33,458 nucleotides of DNA, taken from positions 69,116 through 102,573 of the forward strand of contig QEVP01000006.1 of NCBI GenBank assembly GCA_003576765.1, given 5' to 3'. The DNA is from Pseudomonadota bacterium. GTDB taxonomy: Bacteria > Pseudomonadota > Alphaproteobacteria > Rhizobiales > Xanthobacteraceae. The position numbers and the translations under genes are program-made. The notes below the pieces were generated by a model that was given only the letters and a program-made list of their open reading frames with translations, had not been told where the DNA came from and made no database searches. Each line of letters opens with the position of its first letter. Position 1 is the first letter of the stretch. This document shows, one piece after another, positions 7,701-15,190 of the stretch.

Positions 7701-8894
7701 CTAGACGATCTGCGGCAGGCGGGTTGCCGGCGGCGTGTTGCGGCTGCGGTGCGAGCGCACCAGCCCGTCGATGATCGTCATGCCGACGCCGGGCAGGTCG
7801 CCAAGCTGCACGCTCTCCAGCAGGTCCTTGCCGGCAGAATGCTGCGCCTTGTCCATCAGCACGAAATCCGCCGCGCGGCCGACCTCGATCAGCCCGCAGT
7901 CGAGCGCGCGCAGCCGCGCCGTATTGCCGGTGGCGAAGCAGAACGCCACCTCGGCCGGCACCTCGCCGAGCGACGACAACAGCGACACCATGCGCAAAAT
8001 GCCGAGCGGCTGCACGCCGGAGCCGGCCGGGCCGTCGGTGCCGAGGATGATGCGGTTGAGATCGCCCATCTCGCGGGCCACGCGCAGCGTGTACAGCGCG
8101 GCGCGCTCGTTGCCGTTGTGAACCAGTTCGAGGCCGCGCTTGCAGCCCTCGCAGATGCAGCGGATCTGCCCGTCGGGCAGCGCGGTGTGGCCGCCGTTGA
8201 TGTGGCCGACGATGTCGGTGTCGGCCTCCAGCACGATATCCTTGTCGATCAGCCCGGAGCCGGGAATCGACGGGCCGCCGGTGTGAATGGTGCTGTTCAT
8301 GCCGTATTTGCGCGCCCACGCCACCATCTGCCGCGCGCTCGGGCCGTCCTTGATGGCGCCCAGCCCGACCTCGCCGAGCCAGCGCACGCCGGCCGCCGCC
8401 ATCTCCTTGAAATCGTCCTCGACCAGGCCCGGCTCGATCACCGGCGCGCCGGCATGGACCTTGACGCCGCTCGGCCGGAAGGCATCGAAGGCGCGCTGGG
8501 CGAAGATCGCCATCGCCTTCAGTCCGGTGACGTCCTTGGGCCGGCCCGGGGTGTGGACCTCGCCGGCCGAGATCATGGTGGTGACGCCGCCGTGCAGGCT
8601 GGAGTCGATCCAGTTGAGCTGGCTCTGGCGCGGCGTCCAGTCGCCGGCGACCGGATGGACGTGGCTGTCGATCAGGCCGGGCGCCAGCGTCGCGCCATTG
8701 GCGTCGATCACGGTGGCCGCGCCCTCGGTATCGACATCCTTGGCGCGGCCGATCGCCGTGATCCGGCCGCCCTCCGCCACCACCGTATCGGCGTCGAGGA
8801 TCGGATTTTCGATGGCGCCGCTTAGAACCAGTCCGATGTTGCGGACCACCAACTTGCCGGACGGTGCGTTTCCCTGCGGTTCGCCATGCGACAT
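7701..8894 (-). CDS. ena: Enamidase (amidohydrolase superfamily)
   Basis: A 397-residue metal-dependent hydrolase very similar to Eubacterium barkeri enamidase as I remember it. That enzyme hydrolyses 1,4,5,6-tetrahydro-6-oxonicotinate to 2-formylglutarate and ammonia. Shared blocks are NIGLVLSGAIENPIL, HGGVTTMISAG, GRPKDVTGLKA, RPSGVKVHAG, GEVGLGAIK, HTGGPSIPGS, GHINGG, GTDGPAGSGVQPLGILR and SRNTPPATR at the C-terminus. Likely metal ligands are H78 and H80 (SHVH), E175, H204, H231 and D287. The ATG at 8894 is preceded by GAAGGGAG (plus-strand 8903-8910) at a good distance, so it is preferred over the in-frame ATG at 8912. The gene is convergent with marR and divergent from the ferredoxin reductase gene. 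The nearby reductase supplies the expected substrate. Confidence 0.9.
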   Translation of the reverse strand: MSHGEPQGNAPSGKLVVRNIGLVLSGAIENPILDADTVVAEGGRITAIGRAKDVDTEGAATVIDANGATLAPGLIDSHVHPVAGDWTPRQSQLNWIDSSLHGGVTTMISAGEVHTPGRPKDVTGLKAMAIFAQRAFDAFRPSGVKVHAGAPVIEPGLVEDDFKEMAAAGVRWLGEVGLGAIKDGPSARQMVAWARKYGMNSTIHTGGPSIPGSGLIDKDIVLEADTDIVGHINGGHTALPDGQIRCICEGCKRGLELVHNGNERAALYTLRVAREMGDLNRIILGTDGPAGSGVQPLGILRMVSLLSSLGEVPAEVAFCFATGNTARLRALDCGLIEVGRAADFVLMDKAQHSAGKDLLESVQLGDLPGVGMTIIDGLVRSHRSRNTPPATRLPQIV

Positions 8895-8923
8895 CTGACC
8901 TGCTCCCTTCATTCAAGTTATTG

Positions 8924-8956
8924 TTCGTCAAGCGGATTTGATCGCATCTTGACGAA
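8924..8956. promoter_or_regulatory. Inverted repeat upstream of enamidase, candidate operator
   Basis: TTCGTCAAG (8924-8932) and CTTGACGAA (8948-8956) are perfect 9-bp inverted repeats with a 15-nt spacer. The right arm lies about 54 bp upstream of the enamidase start codon. It could be a regulator site or, if transcribed, a hairpin in the leader. Binding by the MarR protein is a guess. Confidence 0.45.
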
Positions 8957-8977
8957 ACGACCGATCCGGCTTATTCA

Positions 8978-8989
8978 TTAGTATACAAA
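8978..8989. promoter_or_regulatory. GTATAC-centred palindrome between enamidase and ferredoxin reductase genes
   Basis: TTAGTATACAAA around the perfect core GTATAC (8981-8986) lies in an AT-rich island in the 194-bp divergent region. Its form resembles half-palindromic operators of small winged-helix regulators, and it could also overlap a -10 region. There is no second copy to confirm it. Confidence 0.3.
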
Positions 8990-9088
8990 CGATATGGTCC
9001 AACGCAACTGCCACGTTTCTGACACATTCTGCTCCATGTCTGCCGTTTGGATTTTGCGGCGCAACATAACGGTCACGGATCACGCCCG

Positions 9089-9862
9089 ATGAGCAACTTC
9101 AACCAGGAACGCGTGCTGAGCGTTCACCACTGGACCGACACGCTGTTCTCTTTCACCACCACCCGCGACACCTCGTTCCGTTTTCGCAACGGCGAGTTCA
9201 CGATGATCGGGCTCAAGGTGAATGACAAGCCGCTTCTGCGCGCCTACAGCGTCGCCAGCGCCAACTACGAGGAGACGCTGGAGTTCTTCTCGATCAAGGT
9301 ACCGGACGGACCGCTGACCTCGCGGCTGCAGCACCTCAAGGAAGGCGACCCGATCCTGGTCAGCCGCAAGGCGACCGGCACGCTGGTGATCGACAACCTG
9401 GTGAGCGGCCGCAACCTCTATCTGATCGGCACCGGCACCGGCCTCGCCCCGTTCCTCAGCGTCATCAAGGACCCGGAAACCTACGAGCGGTTCGAGAAGG
9501 TGGTGCTGCTGCACGGCTGCCGTCGCGTCAAGGAACTCGCTTACGGCGAGATGATCCAGGAGACGCTGCCCAAGCACGACCTGCTCGGCGAATACGTCGA
9601 GAAGCAGCTCATCTACTATCCGACGGTGACGCGCGACCCGTTCCGCAACCGCGGCCGCATCACCGATCTCATCACCACCGGCAAATTGTTCGACGACATC
9701 GGTCTGCCCGCGCTCGACGCCGAGTTCGACCGGGTGATGATCTGCGGCAGCCCGGCGCTGTTGCAGGATACCCGCGCGCTGCTGCTCGATCGCGATTTTA
9801 CCGAGGGCAACCAGGGCGAGTCGGGCCAGTTCGTGGTCGAGAAGGCCTTCGCCGAGCGCTGA
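9089..9862 (+). CDS. fpr: Ferredoxin-NADP reductase, bacterial subclass (Fpr type)
   Basis: A 257-residue flavoprotein that passes electrons between NADPH and ferredoxin or flavodoxin. The FAD site RAYSVASANY spans residues 51-60, the NADP-binding GTGTGLAPFLSV 114-125, and a CGSPALLQD motif lies near the C-terminus. The length matches Fpr enzymes of about 257 residues. I chose the ATG at 9089, which gives MSNFNQERVLSVHHWTDTLF, a normal family N-terminus; the longer frame from 9047 adds a tail not seen in the family. It is divergent from enamidase. Fpr is usually a general redox or oxidative-stress gene, but a reducing system is needed for the ferredoxin-dependent ring reductase, so a functional link is possible. 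A palindrome cluster follows the stop. Confidence 0.93.
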   Translation: MSNFNQERVLSVHHWTDTLFSFTTTRDTSFRFRNGEFTMIGLKVNDKPLLRAYSVASANYEETLEFFSIKVPDGPLTSRLQHLKEGDPILVSRKATGTLVIDNLVSGRNLYLIGTGTGLAPFLSVIKDPETYERFEKVVLLHGCRRVKELAYGEMIQETLPKHDLLGEYVEKQLIYYPTVTRDPFRNRGRITDLITTGKLFDDIGLPALDAEFDRVMICGSPALLQDTRALLLDRDFTEGNQGESGQFVVEKAFAER

Positions 9863-9880
9863 AAGCGGTTGCGATCTTCA

Positions 9881-9991
9881 CCTCTCCCATGGGGAGAGGT
9901 CGGATCGCCGCGGGCGATCCGGGTGAGGGGATTTAGCTTATCGACAGACCCGATCCCCCTCACCCCAACCCTCTCCCCGCGGGGGAGAGGG
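9881..9991. repeat. Cluster of nested palindromes after fpr, possible bidirectional terminator
   Basis: Three hairpins stand in a row: CCTCTCCCATGGGGAGAGG (9881-9899), CGGATCGCCGCGGGCGATCC with a final G (9901-9921), and the arms CCCTCTCCCC/GGGGGAGAGGG around 9969-9991. In addition GGTGAGGGG (9922-9930) pairs with CCCCTCACC (9956-9964). From memory, CTCACCCCAACCCTCTCCCC is a widespread rhizobial intergenic repeat. It fills most of the 175-bp gap between the convergent fpr and LOG-family genes, and would suit a transcript end for both. Confidence 0.65.
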
Positions 9992-10037
9992 GGCGCCCTG
10001 AGGCTGTGGCGATCGCTTCAACACAATCGGAAACCCT

Positions 10038-10847
10038 CTACCCCTCGGTCTTGAGGCCACGGCGGACCAGCGACGCCCAGCCCTCCTCCGCGGTCTCGGC
10101 AAACTCGAACAGATTGAGATCGGCGGCCGCGATCACGCCTTCCTCGACCAGCGCATCGAAATCGACGATCCGGCGCCAGTAGCTTTCGCCGAACATCACG
10201 ATCGGCGCCGGCGGCGCCTTTTGCGTCTGTTGTAGCGTCAGCAACTCGAACAATTCGTCCATCGTGCCGAAGCCGCCGGGAAAGATCGCCAGCGCATTGG
10301 CGCGCATCGCCAGGTGCATCTTGCGCATCGCAAAGTAATGGAAGCGGAAGCTCAGTTCCGGCGTGATGTAGGGATTGGGCACCTGTTCGTGCGGCAGCGT
10401 GATGTTGAAGCCGATGCTCGGCGCGCCGACATCGGCGGCGCCGCGATTGGCCGCCTCCATGATGCCGGGGCCGCCGCCGGTGGCGATGACGTTGTCGCGC
10501 CAGCGATTGCGGGGCGCGAAAGCGCCACCGCGCTCCGAGGCGATGCGGCCGAACTCGCGCGCGATCCGGTAGAATTCGGCTTGCCGCTCTGCCCGCGCCG
10601 CCACCGCTTTCTCGGCGTCCGTCGTGGCCGCGGCCATCGCGGCCTCGGCCTGCTCGGGCGACGGGATGCGCGCGCCGCCGAACACGATGACGGTCGAACG
10701 GATGCCCCAGTCGCGCAGCGCCAGTTCGGCCTTGCTGTATTCGAGCGCGAAGCGGATCGAGCGCATCTCGTCGCGCAGCAGAAACTCGGTATCCTCGACG
10801 GCCAGCAGCGAGCTGCGCGAGCCGTTCTTTGCGGTCGGCGGGGTCAT
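10038..10847 (-). CDS. LOG-family (TIGR00730) Rossmann-fold protein
   Basis: About 269 residues. The family signature is present as GGGPGIMEAANRGA and FPGGFGTMDELFELLT, the phosphoribohydrolase motifs of LOG proteins. LOG enzymes cleave cytokinin riboside monophosphates in plants and some bacteria; many bacterial members act as nucleotide 5'-monophosphate nucleosidases or are uncharacterised. The N-terminal part of about 85 residues is longer than in the short LOG proteins of about 190, as in the longer bacterial subgroup. The start is uncertain: GTG at 10853 or ATG at 10847 two codons later. I prefer the ATG, with GGA nine bases upstream. It is convergent with fpr, with the palindrome cluster between them. 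Confidence 0.88.
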   Translation of the reverse strand: MTPPTAKNGSRSSLLAVEDTEFLLRDEMRSIRFALEYSKAELALRDWGIRSTVIVFGGARIPSPEQAEAAMAAATTDAEKAVAARAERQAEFYRIAREFGRIASERGGAFAPRNRWRDNVIATGGGPGIMEAANRGAADVGAPSIGFNITLPHEQVPNPYITPELSFRFHYFAMRKMHLAMRANALAIFPGGFGTMDELFELLTLQQTQKAPPAPIVMFGESYWRRIVDFDALVEEGVIAAADLNLFEFAETAEEGWASLVRRGLKTEG

Positions 10848-10939
10848 CGGCACTATCCGAACAATGTTTGCAAATGGGAAGACGACAACACCGGCATGGG
10901 GATCGGCGTTCGGGACGCCGCCGTCAAGCCCTCAAGTCC

Positions 10940-11866
10940 TCAAGCCCTGCGCGTCCGCGTGGCGGCGCCTGCCGCGGCCGGCGCGGCATTCTCGCGGATC
11001 AGCGCCTGCACGTCGGCCAGCGTCGGCAGCCCCGCCTCGTTGCCGAGATGCTGGATCTTGTAGGCGGAGGCCCCTTGCGCGAAGTGGAAGTGTTCTTCCC
11101 AGCGTTTGCCCGGATCGGCGAGGTAGGAATAGACATAGGCGCCGTGGAAGACATCGCCGGCGCCGCTGGTGTCGATGATCTTCTCGCGCGGCACCGGCAG
11201 CGCCGCCATCCGCGTGACGCGGCCGGTCTCGTCATACCACAGCATGCCGCGCTCGCCCTGCGTGACGGCGCCGATGCGGCAGCCGCGGCTCTTGAGATAG
11301 GCGAGCATGTCCTCGTCCGACAACTCCATCTGCTCGCACAGCCGCTCGGCGACCACCGCGATATCGATGTAGCGCAACAGTTCATCGGTGTCGCTGCGCA
11401 AGCCCCCGCCGTCGAGCGAGGTCAAAATGCCGTTCTCGCGGCACAGCTTCGCATAATAGAGCGCCGCGTCGCCCTGATGGCCGTCGAGATGCAGCGCGCG
11501 GCAGCCCTGGATGTTGAGATGCGGAAACGGGTGCAGGTAGTCGTCGTCGCGACAGCGCACGATGGCGCGCTTGCCGTCGTTGGGCATGATGAACGACAGC
11601 GACGAGGAACGCACCTTGCGCGGATGCACCGGGATCGCGTATTTCGCCGCCATGTCCACGAACATGCGGCCGAGCCAGTCGTCGGCCAGCGTGGCGATCA
11701 GGTCGGGCACGATGCCGAGCTTGGCGCAGCAGAACGCCGCCGTCACCGCGTTGCCGCCGAACGACACCGCGTAGGTGGAGGCGACGTATTTCTCGTCGCC
11801 GGTCGGCATATGGTCGGTGAGGAACGTGACGTCGATATAGGTCTGGCCGATGAACAATGCCTGCAT
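10940..11866 (-). CDS. PfkB-family sugar/nucleoside kinase
   Basis: A 308-residue ribokinase-fold kinase. The N-terminal glycine pair SFGGNAVTAA (residues 35-44) and the C-terminal PfkB signature IIDTSGAGDVFHGAYVYSYL (230-249) are clear; D238 is the expected catalytic base. These enzymes transfer phosphate from ATP to sugars, nucleosides or sugar acids. The substrate is not evident. The lid region PTGDEKYVASTYAVSFGG and the DDDYLHPFPHLN segment suggest a distinct subfamily, and I recall close relatives in Bradyrhizobium annotated only as sugar kinase. It lies 92 bp upstream of the LOG-family gene on the same strand, so they may be co-transcribed. The upstream Shine-Dalgarno sequence is weak. 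Confidence 0.9.
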   Translation of the reverse strand: MQALFIGQTYIDVTFLTDHMPTGDEKYVASTYAVSFGGNAVTAAFCCAKLGIVPDLIATLADDWLGRMFVDMAAKYAIPVHPRKVRSSSLSFIMPNDGKRAIVRCRDDDYLHPFPHLNIQGCRALHLDGHQGDAALYYAKLCRENGILTSLDGGGLRSDTDELLRYIDIAVVAERLCEQMELSDEDMLAYLKSRGCRIGAVTQGERGMLWYDETGRVTRMAALPVPREKIIDTSGAGDVFHGAYVYSYLADPGKRWEEHFHFAQGASAYKIQHLGNEAGLPTLADVQALIRENAAPAAAGAATRTRRA

Positions 11867-11926
11867 CGCGTCGATATCCGAAGTCTCGCCTGACAGATGA
11901 TGGGTTTGTCCGCCGGAGGCGGGGCA

Positions 11927-12364
11927 TCAATTCCAGAAATAGTGGAACGCCACGACGATCAACACCAGGGCGATGAAGATGGGGGCGACCGGCAGGTCGC
12001 GGCGGCGCGCGCCGGCGTCGGGCCTGGCTGCCGCGCGCTGCGGCGGCGGGCGCTTGAGTTCGGTGACGTTGTCGGTGAAGGGCGCCTCGGCGCGCTCCTC
12101 AGCGATCGACTTGACCGGCGGCGGCAGGCCGGCCCCGCCCATCGTCTCGAAATAGGCGGCATAGATCATGCGGATGGTTTCCTCGGCCGCCTCGCCTTGG
12201 TCCATGCGCTCGCACAGCGCCCGATAGCGCGCGATGAAATCGCGGGCCTCGTCGGACAGGCCGTCGGCGCCGTTGAGCTTCACCATCATCTGCCAGGTGG
12301 CGAAGTCGGCGCGCGCCTTGGTGTCGGCGCGGCGGGCAATGAGCTTGTCGGAGGCTTTGATCAC
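11927..12364 (-). CDS. Small tail-anchored hypothetical protein
   Basis: A 145-residue protein of unknown function. The open frame reaches far upstream into the pirin gene, so the start must be internal. GTG at 12364, preceded by GAGGGA about 9 nt upstream, gives VIKASDKLIARRADTKARAD. The soluble part is helical and charged, followed by a proline- and arginine-rich linker (KRPPPQRAAARPDAG). The single membrane segment is at the very C-terminus (APIFIALVLIVVAFHYFWN), so the protein is probably tail-anchored with the bulk in the cytoplasm. It is on the same strand as pirin and wrbA, 104 bp downstream of pirin. I do not recognise the family. Confidence 0.7.
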   Translation of the reverse strand: MIKASDKLIARRADTKARADFATWQMMVKLNGADGLSDEARDFIARYRALCERMDQGEAAEETIRMIYAAYFETMGGAGLPPPVKSIAEERAEAPFTDNVTELKRPPPQRAAARPDAGARRRDLPVAPIFIALVLIVVAFHYFWN

Positions 12365-12468
12365 TTGCCGGAGTCCCTCAACTGCGACGGCAAGGTTACA
12401 AGGTTTGGGCGCGGTGAGAAAGCGACCTGACGACACCCCTCCCGAGCGTCCGGCGCAAATCGTTTCGG

Positions 12469-13386
12469 CTAGCGTTGCGGCAGCGGAATGAACTCGGTTT
12501 CGCCGGGAACCGTATCGAAACGCCCGGCCTTCCAGTCTTCCTTGGCCTGCTCGATCCGTTCCTTGCGCGACGAGACGAAGTTCCACCAGATATGGCGCGG
12601 GCCGTCGAGCGGCTCGCCGCCGAGCATCAGGAAGCGCGCCGCGCCACGGGCGCGGATGGTGATGCGGTCGCCGGGCTTGAACACCAGAAGCTGGCCGGGG
12701 CCGAAGGCGTCGCCGGCGATGTCGATCTCGCCCTCGACGGTATAGATTGCGCGCTCGTCGTGGTCGGGGTCGAGCGGCACCGCCGCGCCGGCCTCGAGCG
12801 CGACGTCAGCATAGAACATCGGGCTCGACGTGCGCACCGGCGAGGTGGCACCGAGCACGCTGCCGGCAATCACCCGCACCGTCTTGCCCTCGCCGGTCAG
12901 CACCGGCATCTCGTCGGCGCCGTAGTGCTCGAAGGTCGGCGCGGTTTCCTCGTCCTTGGCGGTCAGCGCCACCCAGCTCTGGATACCGAACAGTTTTGCG
13001 CCGGCGGTACGCTGGTCCGGCGCGGTGCGCTCGGAATGGGCGATGCCGCGCCCCGCCATCATCCAGTTGAGTTCGCCGGGACGGATCGGCAGCACGGTGC
13101 CGAGCGTGTCGCGGTGCATGATCTCGCCCTGGAACAGGTAGGTGACGGTGGCGAGCCCGATATGCGGATGCGGCCGCACGTCGAGGCCGTTGCCGAGCAA
13201 AAACTCTGCGGGCCCCATCTGGTCGAAGAACACGAACGGCCCGACCATGCGCCGCTCGGCCGAGGGCAGCGCGCGGCGCACCGAAAAGCCGCCAATATCG
13301 CGCGAGCGCGGCACCACGATCGTATCGATCGCCGCGTACGAGCGTGCATCGCCCGGAACGGGATCGTCGGTCGGAAGCCAGCTCAT
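12469..13386 (-). CDS. Pirin-family bicupin protein
   Basis: A 305-residue protein of two cupin domains. The N-terminal cupin carries the pirin iron ligands: H73 and H75 ([15 protein letters not shown]), H117 and E119 (GRGIAHSER), matching H56, H58, H101 and E103 of human pirin. Bacterial pirins are iron-binding and some show quercetin 2,3-dioxygenase activity; the physiological role is often unknown. The ATG at 13386 is preceded by AGGAGGG, a strong ribosome site. The gene is 35 bp downstream of wrbA on the same strand, and this pairing suggests a joint role in quinone or phenolic stress, possibly under the divergent LysR regulator. The metal site is complete. Confidence 0.93.
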   Translation of the reverse strand: MSWLPTDDPVPGDARSYAAIDTIVVPRSRDIGGFSVRRALPSAERRMVGPFVFFDQMGPAEFLLGNGLDVRPHPHIGLATVTYLFQGEIMHRDTLGTVLPIRPGELNWMMAGRGIAHSERTAPDQRTAGAKLFGIQSWVALTAKDEETAPTFEHYGADEMPVLTGEGKTVRVIAGSVLGATSPVRTSSPMFYADVALEAGAAVPLDPDHDERAIYTVEGEIDIAGDAFGPGQLLVFKPGDRITIRARGAARFLMLGGEPLDGPRHIWWNFVSSRKERIEQAKEDWKAGRFDTVPGETEFIPLPQR

Positions 13387-13421
13387 CGCGGCCCTCCTGT
13401 TGTCAGTTGGACGGCGCCAGC

Positions 13422-14045
13422 TCAGGCGGACACGGCCGCCACGCCGCGCAGCGCACGGGCGACTTCGGTGACGCGCTTGCCCTGGAAGCGGGCGACGGCG
13501 AGATCGTCGTCGGTCGGCGGCGTCGCCTGGTTGAACGACACCGATGAGGCGCCGTAGGGCGTGCCGGCCTTGAACAGCGAGGCATCGGCATAACCGGTCG
13601 GCACGATGATCAGGCCGAGATGCGCCATCGGATTGTACAACGACAACAGCGTCGATTCGTTGCCGCCGTGCAGCGTCGAGGTCGAGCCGAACACGCTACC
13701 GGCCTTGCCGTTGAGCTTGCCCTGCGCCCACAGCCCGCCGAGGCTGTCGATATACGCCTTCAGTTCGGAGGTGACGGAGCCGAACCGCGTCGGCGTACCG
13801 AACACGATGGCGTCGGCCCATTCGGCGTCCTCCGGCGTCGGCGCCTCGTAGCGGGCGTTGAGCGCGGCGGCCTGCTCGGCCCAGCCCGGCGCCTGCGCCA
13901 TCACCTCGGGGCCGACCACCTCGCGGGCGCGGCGCATCCGCACCTCGGCACCAGCCTCGCGGGCGCCCTCGGCAATGGCCTTGGCCAGCGCCTCGGTCAC
14001 CCCGGAGCGGGAATAGAATGCGATCAGAACCTTGGGCTGGGACAT
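13422..14045 (-). CDS. wrbA: NAD(P)H:quinone oxidoreductase, WrbA type
   Basis: A 207-residue flavodoxin-fold protein. The FMN phosphate loop is [15 protein letters not shown] near the N-terminus; the WrbA blocks [33 protein letters not shown] and [15 protein letters not shown] follow. WrbA reduces quinones by two electrons at the membrane face, avoiding semiquinones. The length is the usual WrbA length of about 200. The ATG at 14045 has AAAGG a few bases upstream. It heads a probable operon wrbA-pirin, and is divergent from a LysR regulator with 121 bp between them containing an AT-rich palindrome, the classic layout for control of the first gene by the second. Confidence 0.94.
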   Translation of the reverse strand: MSQPKVLIAFYSRSGVTEALAKAIAEGAREAGAEVRMRRAREVVGPEVMAQAPGWAEQAAALNARYEAPTPEDAEWADAIVFGTPTRFGSVTSELKAYIDSLGGLWAQGKLNGKAGSVFGSTSTLHGGNESTLLSLYNPMAHLGLIIVPTGYADASLFKAGTPYGASSVSFNQATPPTDDDLAVARFQGKRVTEVARALRGVAAVSA

Positions 14046-14117
14046 GGCGGACCTTTCGTCGTCGTCATTGGAGGGTACGCCCCCATCCTATGGCGTTGCC
14101 TCTATTCTGAAAAGCTG

Positions 14118-14148
14118 GATAATATAGATCATATCGGTCGATATTATC
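14118..14148. promoter_or_regulatory. AT-rich palindrome between wrbA and lysR, candidate LysR operator
   Basis: GATAATAT (14118-14125) and ATATTATC (14141-14148) are perfect 8-bp inverted repeats 15 nt apart, in a strongly AT-rich island. LysR proteins bind such dyads between divergent genes. It ends only 18 bp before the lysR start codon, so it would also overlap the regulator's own promoter, in line with autoregulation. Confidence 0.55.
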
Positions 14149-14166
14149 GAATAGTAGGCCTCCTGA

Positions 14167-15072
14167 ATGTCAGACCCGCGCCCGCCGACCCTCGACCAGC
14201 TCGCCGTCTTCCTCGCCATCGTCGAGGAAGGCAGCTTTGCCGCCGCCGCGCGCCGGCTCAAGCGGGCCACCTCGGTCGTCAGCTACACCATCGCCAATCT
14301 CGAAGCCCAGCTCGGCCTCGCCCTGTTCGACCGTGCCGGCACCCGCACGCCGCGGCTGACCGAGGCAGGCCGCGCCGTCTTGAGCGATGCGCGCAGCGTC
14401 GGGCTCGCGGTCGATGGCCTGATCGCCAAGGCGCGCGGCCTGCAGGCGGGGCTCGAGGCGGAGGTGGCGTTCGTGGTCGATGTCATGGTCCCGATGCAGA
14501 CGCTGGTCGCCGCCTTCGAGGCGTTCTCCGCCGCATTCCCGACCGTGCCCCTGCGGCTCTATGTCGAGGCGATGGGCGCGGTGACGCAGACGGTGCGCGA
14601 CGGCATCGCCGGCGTCGGCCTGTCAGGGCCGCTCGACCGTGGCCTGGAGGGCATGGCGCACCGGCAGGTCGGTGCCGTGCGGCTGGTGCCGGTGGCGGCC
14701 CCCGCCCACCCCCTCGCCCGCAACCGCAGCCGAACGCCGGCGGCCGAGGCGTGCAAGCATTTGCAACTGGTGCTGACCGACCGCTCGGCGCTGACCGCCG
14801 GGCGCGACTTCGCGGTGCTCGCGGCGCAGACGTGGCGGCTCGCCGACCTTGGAGCCAAGCACGCGCTGCTGCTGGCCGGAATCGGCTGGGGCAGCATGCC
14901 GGAGGCGATGGTGCGCGACGATCTCGCGAGCGGCCGGCTGGTGCGGCTCGATCTCGATGCCTGGGACAACACCACCTATCCGCTGCAGGTGGTGCACAAG
15001 CTCGCCGCGCCGCCGGGGCCGGCGTCGCGCTGGCTGGTCGAGCGGATCGAGACGGCGCTGACGGACGCCTGA
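14167..15072 (+). CDS. LysR-family transcriptional regulator
   Basis: A 301-residue regulator. The N-terminal HTH spans about residues 8-66 (LDQLAVFLAIVEEGSFAAAA, then SYTIANLEAQLGLALFDRAG), the most conserved part of LysR proteins, followed by the linker helix and a periplasmic-binding-like effector domain from about 90. The inducer is unknown. It is divergent from wrbA with a shared promoter region (palindrome at 14118-14148), so it probably activates wrbA and pirin in response to a quinone-like or electrophilic compound; this is inferred from position. It is followed by a GC-rich hairpin (15100-15117), then the MFS gene on the same strand. Confidence 0.94.
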   Translation: MSDPRPPTLDQLAVFLAIVEEGSFAAAARRLKRATSVVSYTIANLEAQLGLALFDRAGTRTPRLTEAGRAVLSDARSVGLAVDGLIAKARGLQAGLEAEVAFVVDVMVPMQTLVAAFEAFSAAFPTVPLRLYVEAMGAVTQTVRDGIAGVGLSGPLDRGLEGMAHRQVGAVRLVPVAAPAHPLARNRSRTPAAEACKHLQLVLTDRSALTAGRDFAVLAAQTWRLADLGAKHALLLAGIGWGSMPEAMVRDDLASGRLVRLDLDAWDNTTYPLQVVHKLAAPPGPASRWLVERIETALTDA

Positions 15073-15099
15073 ACGGCGCCGCGAAAGCGCCAAAAATCC

Positions 15100-15117
15100 G
15101 GTGCCGTTGGCGGCACC
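15100..15117 (+). terminator. Hairpin after lysR, possible terminator
   Basis: GGTGCCG (15100-15106), loop TTGG, CGGCACC (15111-15117) form a perfect 7-bp stem starting 28 bp after the lysR stop. No T-run follows, so it is not a textbook intrinsic terminator. Confidence 0.4.
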
Positions 15118-15190
15118 CGATGCGTTGACTTCGCACCGGTCCCCGATCAATTTCGAGCGTTGCGGCGGTTCGGTCCGCAGGAGGAACAGC

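Noticed and set aside
9869..10054. Short frame after fpr.
   Set aside because: It lies almost entirely in the palindrome cluster and has no ribosome site.
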